A stretch of DNA of 31,288 nt from an uncultured Bacteroidales bacterium. Its GTDB lineage: Bacteria; Bacteroidota; Bacteroidia; Bacteroidales; UBA932. A program made the translations under genes and the position numbers. The DNA is taken from positions 1 through 31,288 of the forward strand of contig CAKULN010000031.1 of assembly GCA_934667175.1 (NCBI GenBank), written 5' to 3'. How positions within the stretch are numbered: the first letter of the stretch is position 1; the number at the start of each line of letters is the position of its first letter. The notes beneath the pieces were generated by a model. That model had not been told where the DNA came from, ran no database searches, and saw nothing but the letters and a program-made list of their open reading frames with translations. Positions 10,142-18,322 of this stretch are shown here, piece after piece.

Positions 10142-11368
10142 TTACAGTTCCTTTTCCAGTTGCTCGCCTTCGTCTTTGTGGGCGGTGTAGTAGACACGGA
10201 GAGGGGTGGATGTGACCTTGATGAAGCCTTTGGCGTCCTCGCTGGTCCAACCTTTCTGCATCTCACCATATTCACCGAACTTGGTCTTGACAAGGTCGCA
10301 CGGAGAATCCACACCGACGGTGGAGAACGACCAAGGACGAAGCTCCATCGTCACCTTGCCGGTCACGTTCCTCTGGCTGCTCTCAAGCATCGCCTCGATG
10401 TCCCTCATCACAGGTTCAAGGTACTCACTCTCGTGCAGAAACATTCCGTACCAGTTGGAAACCTGATCCTTCCAGTACTGCTGCCACTTGCTCAGAGTGA
10501 ACTTTTCAAGGAACTTGTGTGCAGCGATTATCAGCATCGGAGCGGCAGCCTCGAAACCGACACGTCCCTTGATGCCGATGATCGTGTCCCCGACGTGCAT
10601 GTCACGTCCGATGCCGTAAGGAGCCGCGATGGACTCAATCTTCTGGATGGCGGCCACCTTGTCAGTGAATTTCTCACCGTTCACCGCAGCGATCTCGCCC
10701 TTGTCGAACTCGATCTCGATGATCTCGGAGCCATTCTTCGTGATCTGCTTCAGATAGGCCTCTTCAGGAAGCCCCTGAGTGGAGTCCAGAATCTCGCCAC
10801 CGCAGATTGAAGTTCCCCAAAGGCCTACGTTGTAGGAATATTTAAGTTTCTTAAAATCAGCCTTGAAGCCATGCTCATTGAGGTAATCAACCTCGAACTG
10901 GCGGGTGAGCGCCATATCTCTTGTCAAGGTAATGATCTCAATTCCCGGAGCCATCACAAGGAACGTCATGTCAAAGCGGACCTGGTCGTTGCCGGCACCC
11001 GTAGAACCGTGCGCAATGGCATCTGCTCCGATTGACTTGGCGTAGCGGGCGATAGCCATGGCCTGGAATATCCTCTCGGAGGAGACCGAGATCGGGTACG
11101 TACCGTTCCTCAGCACGTTGCCGAAGATCATGTAACGGAGACTCTTGTCGTAATATTCCTTTGTCACATCAAGGGTGACATATTCCTTGGCACCCAGTTC
11201 GTAGGCATGCTTCTCATTGTCTTTCAGCTGCTCTTCGCTGAATCCGCCTGTGTTGGCGCAAGCTGCATAAACCTCATAGCCTTTTTCCTTGGCGAGATAC
11301 ATCACCGTGAATGATGTGTCAAGGCCGCCGCTGAAAGCGACCACTACCTTTTTCTTTTCCATATTCAT
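10142..11368 (-). CDS. argG: Argininosuccinate synthase (ArgG)
   Basis: ArgG joins citrulline and aspartate with ATP to make argininosuccinate. The 408-residue protein has the N-type ATP pyrophosphatase loop VVAFSGGLDTSF near its start and the family's later HGSTGAGNDQVRFD block. The ATG at 11366-11368 overlaps the upstream GNAT stop as TAATG; a second ATG two codons later is an equally plausible start. As in other Bacteroidota, argG precedes the acyl-cycle genes. argH and the deacylase are not in this window. Confidence 0.96.
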   Translation of the reverse strand: MNMEKKKVVVAFSGGLDTSFTVMYLAKEKGYEVYAACANTGGFSEEQLKDNEKHAYELGAKEYVTLDVTKEYYDKSLRYMIFGNVLRNGTYPISVSSERIFQAMAIARYAKSIGADAIAHGSTGAGNDQVRFDMTFLVMAPGIEIITLTRDMALTRQFEVDYLNEHGFKADFKKLKYSYNVGLWGTSICGGEILDSTQGLPEEAYLKQITKNGSEIIEIEFDKGEIAAVNGEKFTDKVAAIQKIESIAAPYGIGRDMHVGDTIIGIKGRVGFEAAAPMLIIAAHKFLEKFTLSKWQQYWKDQVSNWYGMFLHESEYLEPVMRDIEAMLESSQRNVTGKVTMELRPWSFSTVGVDSPCDLVKTKFGEYGEMQKGWTSEDAKGFIKVTSTPLRVYYTAHKDEGEQLEKEL

Positions 11369-11988
11369 TAATCCTTTTTGTTGTCGTTTTCCGCCTCGTC
11401 GATCTTACGGATGCGTTCGAGGACTTCCTGAGGAATCTTCGCCGGAAGGTGCTCCTCCGGATCGAAGAGCATCCCCGTGCAGATGCAGTACTTCCTGTCG
11501 GTACGCTTCAGCACATCCACATTGATGCATCCCTCGCAGCCCTTCCAGAAAGCCTCGTCGCTGGTGAGTTCGGCGAAAGTCACAGGCTTGTAGCCCAGCT
11601 GAGTGTTCATCGTCATCACGGCGGCCCCGCTTGTGAGACTGAATATCTTGGCGTGAGGCCAACGTGTGCGCGCCAGCGAAAAAGTCAAATCCTTAATCCT
11701 TTTCGCTAGACCAAGACCACGGAAATCAGGATGCACAATGAGTCCTGAGGTTGTCACATACTGCTTGTGCTCCCATGTCTCGATGTAGCTGAATCCGGCG
11801 AACCTCTCGCCTTGGAGGGCGATCACGGCCTTGGCCTCTTTGATTTTCTGTGCCACATACTCAGGCTTTCTTTTAGCTATGCCTGTTCCCCTGACCTTGG
11901 CCGCATCCTCTATCGTCTTAAGAATCTCATCGACATAAATAAGGTGCTTGTCCGAAGCGACCTCAACAGTCAATTCGTCCTGCGTCAT
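11368..11988 (-). CDS. GNAT acyltransferase of the arginine operon, candidate N-acylglutamate synthase
   Basis: A 206-residue GNAT-fold protein with the acyl-CoA pyrophosphate-binding motif VHPDFRGLGLAKRI (about 97-110). It has a C-terminal cysteine cluster, CEGC followed about 16 residues later by CIC (within YCICTGM), that could bind metal. It sits between argR and argG, overlapping argG by one base. No ordinary ArgA or ArgJ is present in the operon, so the first acylation of glutamate (acetyl or, given SOTCase, succinyl) is the natural candidate role. This is a guilt-by-association inference; the fold and location are clear. Confidence 0.8.
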   Translation of the reverse strand: MTQDELTVEVASDKHLIYVDEILKTIEDAAKVRGTGIAKRKPEYVAQKIKEAKAVIALQGERFAGFSYIETWEHKQYVTTSGLIVHPDFRGLGLAKRIKDLTFSLARTRWPHAKIFSLTSGAAVMTMNTQLGYKPVTFAELTSDEAFWKGCEGCINVDVLKRTDRKYCICTGMLFDPEEHLPAKIPQEVLERIRKIDEAENDNKKD

Positions 11989-12011
11989 CTTTTGTAAAGT
12001 TCGTTTTTAAT

Positions 12012-12488
12012 TTAATTAACTCTTTTGATGTCTATGCCTTTGAACATCTCTGAAAGGGATTTGGCCACAGCATCATGGGTGGAGCCTTCCCTCAACACAA
12101 GCAGAATCGTGTCATCTCCGGCAAGGGTGCCCATCACCTCCTGAAAATGTCCTTCGTCAATAATAGAAGCGATCATTCCGGCATGGCCCGGCCTGGTCTT
12201 GATCACGGCCATCGAACCGGAAAACTCAAGACTGTCTATGCTGTCGGAAGTCATGGACGATTCCCGGAGCGAACCACGGAGCTGCCCGGCCTGCGGAAGA
12301 CTATACCTGTAGCCATTGCCATCGTGGATCTTTGTGATCCGCAATTCACGTATGTCCCTCGAAAGTGTGGCTTGAGCGACACACAACCCCCGCTCTTCCA
12401 AAAGTACAGAAAGTTCCTCCTGATTTGAAACCTTATTGTCCTTTATGACTTCTCTGATCAATCTCTGTCTTTCTAATTTGCCTTTCAT
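12012..12488 (-). CDS. argR: Arginine repressor (ArgR)
   Basis: ArgR is a hexameric arginine-responsive regulator. The 158-residue protein has the N-terminal winged-helix segment with AQATLSRDIREL (about 38-49) and the C-terminal arginine-binding/oligomerisation segment GTLAGDDTILLVLRE. The length is typical. As first gene of the operon it likely autoregulates; ATTCA/TGAAT half-sites resembling ARG boxes flank the promoter just upstream. The next gene starts 23 bp downstream. Confidence 0.95.
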   Translation of the reverse strand: MKGKLERQRLIREVIKDNKVSNQEELSVLLEERGLCVAQATLSRDIRELRITKIHDGNGYRYSLPQAGQLRGSLRESSMTSDSIDSLEFSGSMAVIKTRPGHAGMIASIIDEGHFQEVMGTLAGDDTILLVLREGSTHDAVAKSLSEMFKGIDIKRVN

Positions 12489-12502
12489 CGCAAAGCATTT
12501 TT

Positions 12503-12561
12503 ATTCAAACACCCTGCAAATATATGTATATTTTTTCAATATTCACTCAAAATTTCTGAAT
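12503..12561 (-). promoter_or_regulatory. Predicted promoter and possible ArgR operator of the arginine operon
   Basis: On the minus strand TATATTTG (12517-12524) matches the Bacteroidota TAnnTTTG -7 box. A TTTTG at 12548-12552 lies 23 bp upstream as a -33 element, leaving a leader of roughly 20 bases. Half-sites ATTCA (12503-12507 and 12541-12545) and TGAAT (12557-12561) resemble halves of the E. coli ARG box. The operator reading is tentative, since spacing differs from the E. coli palindrome. Confidence 0.6.
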
Positions 12562-12590
12562 ATTTTCTCTAAACGCAATTGCCGCATAAT

Positions 12591-12696
12591 GCCGTGAGCG
12601 GAAAGGGCCGCCTAACGTACGAGAAGGCAAGGCGTGAGAAGCCGTGAGCGGAAAGGGCCGATTCTCGCACGAGAGAGATGTGAATCACCGTGATTC
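12591..12696. repeat. 50-bp-spaced direct repeats and short palindromes between argR and the barrel gene
   Basis: The 20-bp sequence GCCGTGAGCGGAAAGGGCCG is repeated exactly at 12591-12610 and 12641-12660. After each copy a related CGNACGAGA follows, so the region is a degenerate 50-bp tandem duplication. TCTCGCACGAGA (12664-12675) and GAATCAC/GTGATTC (12682-12696) are palindromic. The stretch from 12489 to 12749 contains no credible gene. Confidence 0.75.
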
Positions 12697-12727
12697 TAAG
12701 CGGTTGAGACAAAGACACGACAGGCGC

Positions 12728-12739
12728 GGCGGTGCCGCC
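12728..12739 (-). terminator. Short GC hairpin after the barrel gene stop
   Basis: GGCGG/CCGCC with a 2-base loop lies 10 bases beyond the stop codon of the barrel gene, but no T-run follows. It could end or protect the three-gene sigma-factor transcript. The assignment is weak. Confidence 0.3.
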
Positions 12740-12749
12740 AAAAGATCCG

Positions 12750-14081
12750 CTACTTAAGCGAAAAGCGCGCGCCGAAAGTCAGCATGAAGTCCAGAGGGCG
12801 TTCTTTGTAAATTGTCTGGACATCGGAATTGTCATCAAAATGGTAGCTGATGCCCGGCTCGATGTAAAGTCCGAAACTCTTGGTCAATTTGGCCTGCAAA
12901 CCGGCGGAGGCATTCAAAGACCAGAGTAAAGGCTTGACGTCGATGCCTTTGCGCGCACTGTCGCCTTGCCTTATTCCAGCCAACGTCTCAGTTGTCACAG
13001 ACTTACCGGAGATGCATTTCTCCACCATTCCGCCTCCTCCAAGATAAAGAGAGAACCATTTTGAGTCAACAAGCGAAGCTGTCATATTCAGAGGAATACC
13101 AACGTACTTCAATGTCTGCTCCGTCTCGGTGATGGTACGGCCAGCCTCAGTGGAGAATGTACTATGGAGCGTGGTGAGCATGGCACCGGTCTCAAGACCG
13201 AACGCGCCGCCGAGCGGAAAATTGACAGTAAGAGCGAATCGTACAGGACGCTTGTGGTCAGAATTAGAAATGACCGTGGAGGAACCATTTTTCAAATCCT
13301 TCGGAGCCGCGCCCCTGGTCTGAATCTGGGCGTCATTTCCGACATTATCACCGCCAGGATTGTCAATCAAGCCGTTAGCCGAGGCCGGAGACGAACCGCG
13401 ATAAAACATCCTGAGATCATAGACATCCTCACTACGGCTGTCCATTGCCCCCCCTGAAAGGGACACATCCAATGCGGCCTTGCGCCTTGACACCGCGGAA
13501 TCATCCGTGGCCGAAATGTAATCAGACCAGTCCTCGCCGTCATGATCTGTCGTGACGACCACCGCCTTCTTATTTCTGGCTCCTTCAGGTCTCTCAGTCA
13601 CAGAAATCTCATCCTTCGCCTCAACTTCAGGAATAACGGAGTCCGTCAAAGTAGCGGATTCTTCCCTGCCCTCGGCTGATTCTCCGCTTTCCACGACTTG
13701 GACTTTCGCCTCCCGTTTCCGGGCCGGCGTCGACTCTGCGAGAAGAGTGACCGACTCTGGTTTCCTTACGATTTCCACAGAAGATTCCCGGCTTCCGTCA
13801 TTGTTGACTGAAGAAGGTTGGCCGGAAGCCAGGGCCTCCTGTGACTTGCCAGATTGATTACCGGCGGACGGCTCAAAAAGACGGAGTCCGGCGAAGACGC
13901 CCAAAGCCACAACCGCAGCCGCGGCCATAGAACGCCACAGAACCGGCAAGGCGATCACACGGAGCTTCTTCCGCCTGGTGACAACAGACTCGATGTCCTC
14001 CCACAGCCTCTCCGGTGCGGGCTCCTCATAGTCTTTCATTTTATTTTGCAGGCCTTTCAGCCAATCCTTATCTTCCATCAT
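12750..14081 (-). CDS. Anti-sigma-like inner-membrane N-terminus joined to an outer-membrane beta-barrel-like domain
   Basis: The 443-residue protein starts with about 45 cytoplasmic-looking residues (MEDKDWLKGL...PERLWEDIES). One hydrophobic segment follows (about 45-67, ALPVLWRSMAAAAVVALGVF). Next come about 170 polar, acidic, probably disordered residues. The C-terminus (about 270-443) has alternating hydrophobic strands (RFALTVNFPLGG, YVGIPLNMTAS, FSLYLGGGG, GLYIEPGISYHF) ending LTFGARFSLK, like porin/PorT-family barrels with a C-terminal aromatic region. There is no normal signal peptide. It overlaps the ECF sigma gene by four bases, the usual place for its anti-sigma factor. It may sense barrel assembly and hold the sigma factor, but that is inference. 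Confidence 0.75.
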   Translation of the reverse strand: MMEDKDWLKGLQNKMKDYEEPAPERLWEDIESVVTRRKKLRVIALPVLWRSMAAAAVVALGVFAGLRLFEPSAGNQSGKSQEALASGQPSSVNNDGSRESSVEIVRKPESVTLLAESTPARKREAKVQVVESGESAEGREESATLTDSVIPEVEAKDEISVTERPEGARNKKAVVVTTDHDGEDWSDYISATDDSAVSRRKAALDVSLSGGAMDSRSEDVYDLRMFYRGSSPASANGLIDNPGGDNVGNDAQIQTRGAAPKDLKNGSSTVISNSDHKRPVRFALTVNFPLGGAFGLETGAMLTTLHSTFSTEAGRTITETEQTLKYVGIPLNMTASLVDSKWFSLYLGGGGMVEKCISGKSVTTETLAGIRQGDSARKGIDVKPLLWSLNASAGLQAKLTKSFGLYIEPGISYHFDDNSDVQTIYKERPLDFMLTFGARFSLK

Positions 14082-14647
14082 GTCGTCTCCGTTCTTTTCT
14101 TATATTCATTGATCTGCTTTGCCAATATCGCCCTCGCCCTATGGAGCTGAGATGCCGAGGTGCTTTCCGAAATGCCGAGCAAGGCGGCGATCTCCTTGTG
14201 GCTTTTTTCCTCAAAGGCATAAAGGTTAAGCACAGTCCTGTAACCTTCGGGCAGAGCCTGGATCATTTTTTGGATCACCTCCGGCGGCACGCTCCCCACA
14301 TCGGGTTCTTCATCCTCTTCCTTATCCGGCAGATCCCACTTGTACTCGACAGTGTCGGACCGCTTCCGTTTGCGGATAAGTTTCAGAGCCTCATTGACAG
14401 AAATCTGGCGCATCCACGCCTTCAGCGAACCCTCGCCACGATAGTCAAACCGGTCCAAGGATGAGAATATCTTCACAAAACTGTCCTGGAGGACATCCCG
14501 AAGGTCTCCCCCGTCCGGCAGATAACGAGAACAGGTGGCCGCCAGATACCTTGAATAGCAGTCGTAAATCTGCCTCATCGCGGTGCGGTCACCCTTCCTT
14601 GCCTGATCGACAAGAGTCTTTTCTATGTCACCAGACAGTGTTCCCAT
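14078..14647 (-). CDS. ECF-type RNA polymerase sigma factor
   Basis: A 189-residue sigma-70 family protein. Region 2 covers roughly residues 20-90 (LRDVLQDSFVKIFSSLDRF with a following WMRQISVNEALKLIRKRKR). Region 4 covers about 120-180 (ALPEGYRTVLNLYAFEEKSHKEIAALLGISESTSASQLHRARA). Such factors direct polymerase to small envelope-response regulons. The ATGA overlap with the downstream barrel/anti-sigma-like gene and the 15-bp gap after the NigD-like gene indicate one operon. The inducing signal cannot be read from the sequence. Confidence 0.93.
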   Translation of the reverse strand: MGTLSGDIEKTLVDQARKGDRTAMRQIYDCYSRYLAATCSRYLPDGGDLRDVLQDSFVKIFSSLDRFDYRGEGSLKAWMRQISVNEALKLIRKRKRSDTVEYKWDLPDKEEDEEPDVGSVPPEVIQKMIQALPEGYRTVLNLYAFEEKSHKEIAALLGISESTSASQLHRARAILAKQINEYKKRTETT

Positions 14648-14662
14648 CTATCGGCGAGACTT

Positions 14663-15358
14663 TTATTTCTCAGGCAGAGCGTATCTGGAGTAATACTTCA
14701 CCTTAGCGGTCTTGTCGCCATCGTAATCCTTCCAATGCAGTGTCAGTTCCTGCCCATCCTTGACATCCTTGAGAAGATCGTCAATCTTGAAGGCAATGAC
14801 ACCTTCTGCGGGAGCGCCGTAGCCATCGTCGCCATTGTTGTCATGCCTCAAATAAAGGTCATGAGTCTCATGGTCAACAGCAAGATCAATGGTGTGCACA
14901 ATCTTGTTGCCCTGTCCGACCCAAATGGCGAAATGAAGGGTAAGGTAGCCATCCTCGCAGCACGTGATCCAATCTTTGTACAAGGCGATTGTCACATTGT
15001 TTTTGTTGCCGTACTCCTCATCGTAAACGACAGCGTTCTTTGTACGTACGGAATCCAGCCATTCAACCTTGACCTTCTTTGTGAACATACCGCTGGCCTC
15101 CTGATCCTCGGAATACCGGAGCAATGCCCTGACCTCACGTTTGTAAGGATTGACCCACCCCTTAGGCTCAAGGGTAGTCTTCTCATCCAACTGGAAATAG
15201 GTCACACCAGAGTCGGTTGTCTTTATGGTCACAAGCGCGTTAGGGCCCGGATAAACATAAGTGCCGTCATCCTTTGAGCATGATGTCAAAGACATGGCCA
15301 AGGCTGACACAACGGCCAAAACGGCCACCACAATCTTGAAATTTTTCATCTGTTTCAT
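14663..15358 (-). CDS. NigD-like lipoprotein
   Basis: A 231-residue secreted lipoprotein. From the chosen ATG (15356-15358) it begins MKQMKNFK, followed by a hydrophobic stretch and a lipobox LTSC near residue 27. The mature part resembles the NigD family of Bacteroides lipoproteins, including the GWVNPYKREVRALLRY and tail KVKYYSRYALPEK segments. A longer reading from 15385 adds nine polar residues ahead of the signal and is less likely. It is the first gene of the operon with the sigma factor and barrel protein, so it may be part of an envelope response. The molecular function is unknown. Confidence 0.85.
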   Translation of the reverse strand: MKQMKNFKIVVAVLAVVSALAMSLTSCSKDDGTYVYPGPNALVTIKTTDSGVTYFQLDEKTTLEPKGWVNPYKREVRALLRYSEDQEASGMFTKKVKVEWLDSVRTKNAVVYDEEYGNKNNVTIALYKDWITCCEDGYLTLHFAIWVGQGNKIVHTIDLAVDHETHDLYLRHDNNGDDGYGAPAEGVIAFKIDDLLKDVKDGQELTLHWKDYDGDKTAKVKYYSRYALPEK

Positions 15359-15481
15359 ATGCTTATATTTATTTTTTCCAGTCAACTAAATCCGTACCAC
15401 CCGAATTCTTGCGTAAAAATGCGAAAAAAAATTTAACTTGCGCTCTGTTTTGGAATAAGGAATATCAACGGACTTACGCAG

Positions 15482-16924
15482 ATGAAGAAAATTACTATGT
15501 TCAGGGTGGGAATATCCCTGATTCCGATCTTGATTCTCGTGACGCTTTTGGCGCTGAACATCAGCATATTCGGCAGCGACGCCATACTCGGAGCCAGCCA
15601 AGTGGCCCTGCTTTTCTCCGCCGGAGTGTCCATCTGGCTGGCGATGTGGCTGTTCAAGGTTCCATGGCAGGATTTCGAGGAAGCGATCAAAAGCAACATC
15701 GGCGATGTGACAACCGCGATTGTCATACTTTTCCTTATCGGAGCCATCTCCGGGACCTGGACCATGAGCGGAATCGTGCCGACATTCATCTACTACGGAG
15801 TCAAGATTATCAGCCCAAAGATATTCCTGCTCACCGCCTGCGTGATCTGCGCCCTTGTCTCGGTCATGATCGGAAGCTCATGGACCACCATCGCGACGAT
15901 CGGGGTGGCCTTGCTCGGCATCGGGAAGGCACAAGGGTTCAGTGACGGAATGATTGCCGGAGCGATCATCTCCGGAGCGTACTTCGGAGACAAAATCTCC
16001 CCTCTGTCGGACACAACCGTACTCGCCTCATCGATGAGCAAGGTTCCCATGTTCGAGCACATCCGCTACCTGATGTACACTACAGTGCCGTCAATAGTGA
16101 TCACTCTCATCATATTCACAATTCTTGGATTCTCGCACTCCGGAAGCGACGCTTCGCTGATCAATGAATATTCCTCCGTCCTCGACTCGAAATTCAACAT
16201 CACCCCATGGCTGCTGGTTGTCCCGGCGCTGACCGCGGTGATGATCGCGCGAAAGATGCCGGCCCTCATCGTGCTGGCCCTGTCCACGGCGATGGCATCG
16301 GTCGCGGCCATGATATTCCAACCCGACATAATCAGGGAGATAGGAGCCGGGATCTCCGGAAGCGGGTCCAACGCCAGAATTCTTTTCACGGGGACAATAG
16401 AATCCATCTATAATTCAGTCTCGGTGGAGACCGGCAATCCGGAAGTGAACGAGCTCGTGGCGTCAAAAGGGATGCTGGGCATGTTGAACACTGTCTATCT
16501 CATCATCTGCGCCATGTGCTTCGGAGCCGCGATGAAGGCGAGCGGCATGCTGCATCACCTCGCCTCCATGATTCTGCCGATGACAAAACGAAGAACCAGC
16601 CTCGTGACCTCCACTGTTGTCACCGGAACCGCCCTGAACGGGATTGTCTCGGATCAGTATCTTGCCATCATCCTGACCTCCAGCCTGTTCAAGGATGTCT
16701 ATGAAAAAGAGGGCTACGAGAACAGGCTGCTAAGCCGCTCGGTTGAGGATTCGGCGACCGTCACTTCGCCTCTATACCCGTGGAGCAGCTGCGGGATGAC
16801 TCAGGCCACGATTCTCAGTGTACCGACCATGACCTACCTCCCGTACTGCTTTTTCAACATCATCAGCCCGTTGATGAGCATAACAGTGGCCGCCATCGGC
16901 TACAAGATATTCAAAAAAGGATAA
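15482..16924 (+). CDS. nhaC: NhaC-family Na+/H+ antiporter
   Basis: A 480-residue integral membrane protein with about eleven to twelve hydrophobic segments and the NhaC-type block MIGSSWTTIATIGVALLGIG, then AGAIISGAYFGDKISPLSDTT. The family exchanges sodium, or sometimes organic anions such as malate/lactate, for protons. The C-terminal GTALNGIVSDQYLAIIL and YPWSSCGMTQATILSV segments are also typical. It is divergent from the NigD operon (123 bp between starts) and is followed 52 bp later by an AraC-type gene on the same strand. Exact substrate is not determinable. Confidence 0.9.
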   Translation: MKKITMFRVGISLIPILILVTLLALNISIFGSDAILGASQVALLFSAGVSIWLAMWLFKVPWQDFEEAIKSNIGDVTTAIVILFLIGAISGTWTMSGIVPTFIYYGVKIISPKIFLLTACVICALVSVMIGSSWTTIATIGVALLGIGKAQGFSDGMIAGAIISGAYFGDKISPLSDTTVLASSMSKVPMFEHIRYLMYTTVPSIVITLIIFTILGFSHSGSDASLINEYSSVLDSKFNITPWLLVVPALTAVMIARKMPALIVLALSTAMASVAAMIFQPDIIREIGAGISGSGSNARILFTGTIESIYNSVSVETGNPEVNELVASKGMLGMLNTVYLIICAMCFGAAMKASGMLHHLASMILPMTKRRTSLVTSTVVTGTALNGIVSDQYLAIILTSSLFKDVYEKEGYENRLLSRSVEDSATVTSPLYPWSSCGMTQATILSVPTMTYLPYCFFNIISPLMSITVAAIGYKIFKKG

Positions 16925-16952
16925 ATAATAAGATTTTATGTCCAAAATTGCG

Positions 16953-16960
16953 TATTTTTG
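16953..16960 (+). promoter_or_regulatory. Predicted -7 promoter box for the AraC-type gene
   Basis: TATTTTTG matches TAnnTTTG and lies 16 bases before the ATG at 16977, so the leader would be very short. No clear -33 TTTG is visible at the normal spacing, so read-through from nhaC may also occur. Confidence 0.45.
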
Positions 16961-16976
16961 AACAATTTTAAAAGAA

Positions 16977-17942
16977 ATGGACAAATACAGAAAAATAAAC
17001 AATTTTGACATCCAGTTGTTGAAAGGGTTCCCGGGACTGACAGCCTACAATGATCAGCTCTTCCTTAATGACAGCATTGATGACAAGTGGCCGAGAAAGA
17101 TCAAGATGTTCCCTTCTCTGCCGGCAAAGATGCGCTTCACGGCCATATTCCTTTGCGTTGACGGAGAAGCGCACGCCAGAGTCTCCGGCAGGGACTATGT
17201 CATCAAGACCAATGACATCTTCATGGTCAGTCTGGGCAACATCGTCGAGAGCGTCAGCATCACCGACAACTTCAAGTCAATCTCTGTGTCCATTCTCCCT
17301 GACTCCAGCCTGATGAAGTTCACCTACGGAAGTGCCAGATTCCTGCGCAACTCGTTGTACGATCCAAAGATACTCCATCTTACCCCGGAGGAGAGCAAGC
17401 GGATGCTGTCCTTTTTCACCACTGTCAAGAACATCATCCTCTTCGACAGCGACGTGTTCAAATCCGAGGCGCTGGAAGGAGCCTACATAATGCTTGCGAG
17501 CTACCTTTCGGCCCATCTTATGAACTACGAGAGCAAAGAGGACGCGCATCCTATGACAAAGTGGAGAAGCAATGAGCTTCTGCGCCGATTCCTCATAGAA
17601 GTCAGTCAGAACTACACGGTCGAAAGAAGTGTCCAGTTCTACGCCGAGAAACTGTTCGTCTCCCCGAAATACTTCGCCCAGATGATCTACAAGGAATCTG
17701 GCAAGCATGCGAAAGACTGGATCCGCGAATTCGTCATAAAAGACGCCAAGACCATGCTCAAGAGTGGCAACTACACCATCCAGGAAATCAGCGAGGCCTT
17801 GCATTTCGCAAACCAGTCTTTCTTCGGAAAGTATTTCAAGGAAGCGGTCGGATGCTCCCCGAAGATGTATAAGGAGCAGGCTACTTCCGATCCTTCAGAA
17901 TATCCCGAATCTCCTCAAGAAGGGCCACATCATCAGGCTTAG
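16977..17942 (+). CDS. AraC-family transcriptional regulator
   Basis: A 321-residue regulator. The N-terminal cupin-like region (about 30-130) contains the [24 protein letters not shown] pattern of AraC effector domains. The C-terminal double helix-turn-helix (about 205-305) includes [21 protein letters not shown] and [32 protein letters not shown]. The ligand is unknown; nhaC, 52 bp upstream, is the obvious candidate target. The last 20 codons (62 bp) overlap the 3' end of mscL on the other strand, so there is no room for a separate terminator between them. The final residues after KMYKEQ are low-complexity and probably set by that overlap. Confidence 0.92.
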   Translation: MDKYRKINNFDIQLLKGFPGLTAYNDQLFLNDSIDDKWPRKIKMFPSLPAKMRFTAIFLCVDGEAHARVSGRDYVIKTNDIFMVSLGNIVESVSITDNFKSISVSILPDSSLMKFTYGSARFLRNSLYDPKILHLTPEESKRMLSFFTTVKNIILFDSDVFKSEALEGAYIMLASYLSAHLMNYESKEDAHPMTKWRSNELLRRFLIEVSQNYTVERSVQFYAEKLFVSPKYFAQMIYKESGKHAKDWIREFVIKDAKTMLKSGNYTIQEISEALHFANQSFFGKYFKEAVGCSPKMYKEQATSDPSEYPESPQEGPHHQA

Positions 17943-18321
17943 GGGCAGGGGCGGCAGGGGCGGCGGGAGCCTCTTCCTTCTTTTTCCTCTGAAGTTTAGC
18001 CAATCCCTTTATGGCAAGGAATATACTGAAGGCGATAATCAGGAAATTGACCGTCTCCTGAATGAAGTTGCCGTAATTCAGTGTCACCGCCGGCTTGATC
18101 ACCTCTGTTCCTTCCATGACAGCCTTGTGAAGGACAATCTTAAGGTTTGTGAAATCGAAACCACCGATGAGAACACCGACGCATGGCATGATGATGTCGT
18201 TTACCAGCGAGGTGACGATCTTACCGAAAGCGCCGCCGACAACTACACCGACAGCCAGGTCAATCACATTGCCTTTCATCGCGAAGTCCTTGAACTCGGA
18301 CCAAAATTTGCTTTTTACCAT
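17881..18321 (-). CDS. mscL: Large-conductance mechanosensitive channel (MscL)
   Basis: MscL is a homopentameric inner-membrane valve that releases solutes on hypo-osmotic shock. The 146-residue protein has the N-terminal amphipathic helix [31 protein letters not shown] forming S1/TM1 and TM2 around [16 protein letters not shown]. An Ala-Pro-rich linker precedes the C-terminal helical bundle (LLEEIRDIL). I use the ATG at 18319-18321; the upstream in-frame extension lies inside murU and is not needed. It starts one base after the murU stop and ends the eleven-gene operon. Its coding end overlaps the convergent AraC gene by 62 bp. Confidence 0.95.
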   Translation of the reverse strand: MVKSKFWSEFKDFAMKGNVIDLAVGVVVGGAFGKIVTSLVNDIIMPCVGVLIGGFDFTNLKIVLHKAVMEGTEVIKPAVTLNYGNFIQETVNFLIIAFSIFLAIKGLAKLQRKKKEEAPAAPAAPAPKPDDVALLEEIRDILKDRK

Positions 18322-18322
18322 A

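Noticed and set aside
9971..10810. Long plus-strand ORF of 279 codons
   Set aside because: It is antisense to argG and the repeat spacer, shows no family features, and its openness is explained by the codon bias of argG.
15386..15481. Clear promoters in the nigD-nhaC divergent spacer
   Set aside because: No sequence fits TAnnTTTG with a spaced TTTG on either strand well enough; an ECF-dependent promoter is possible but I cannot define it.
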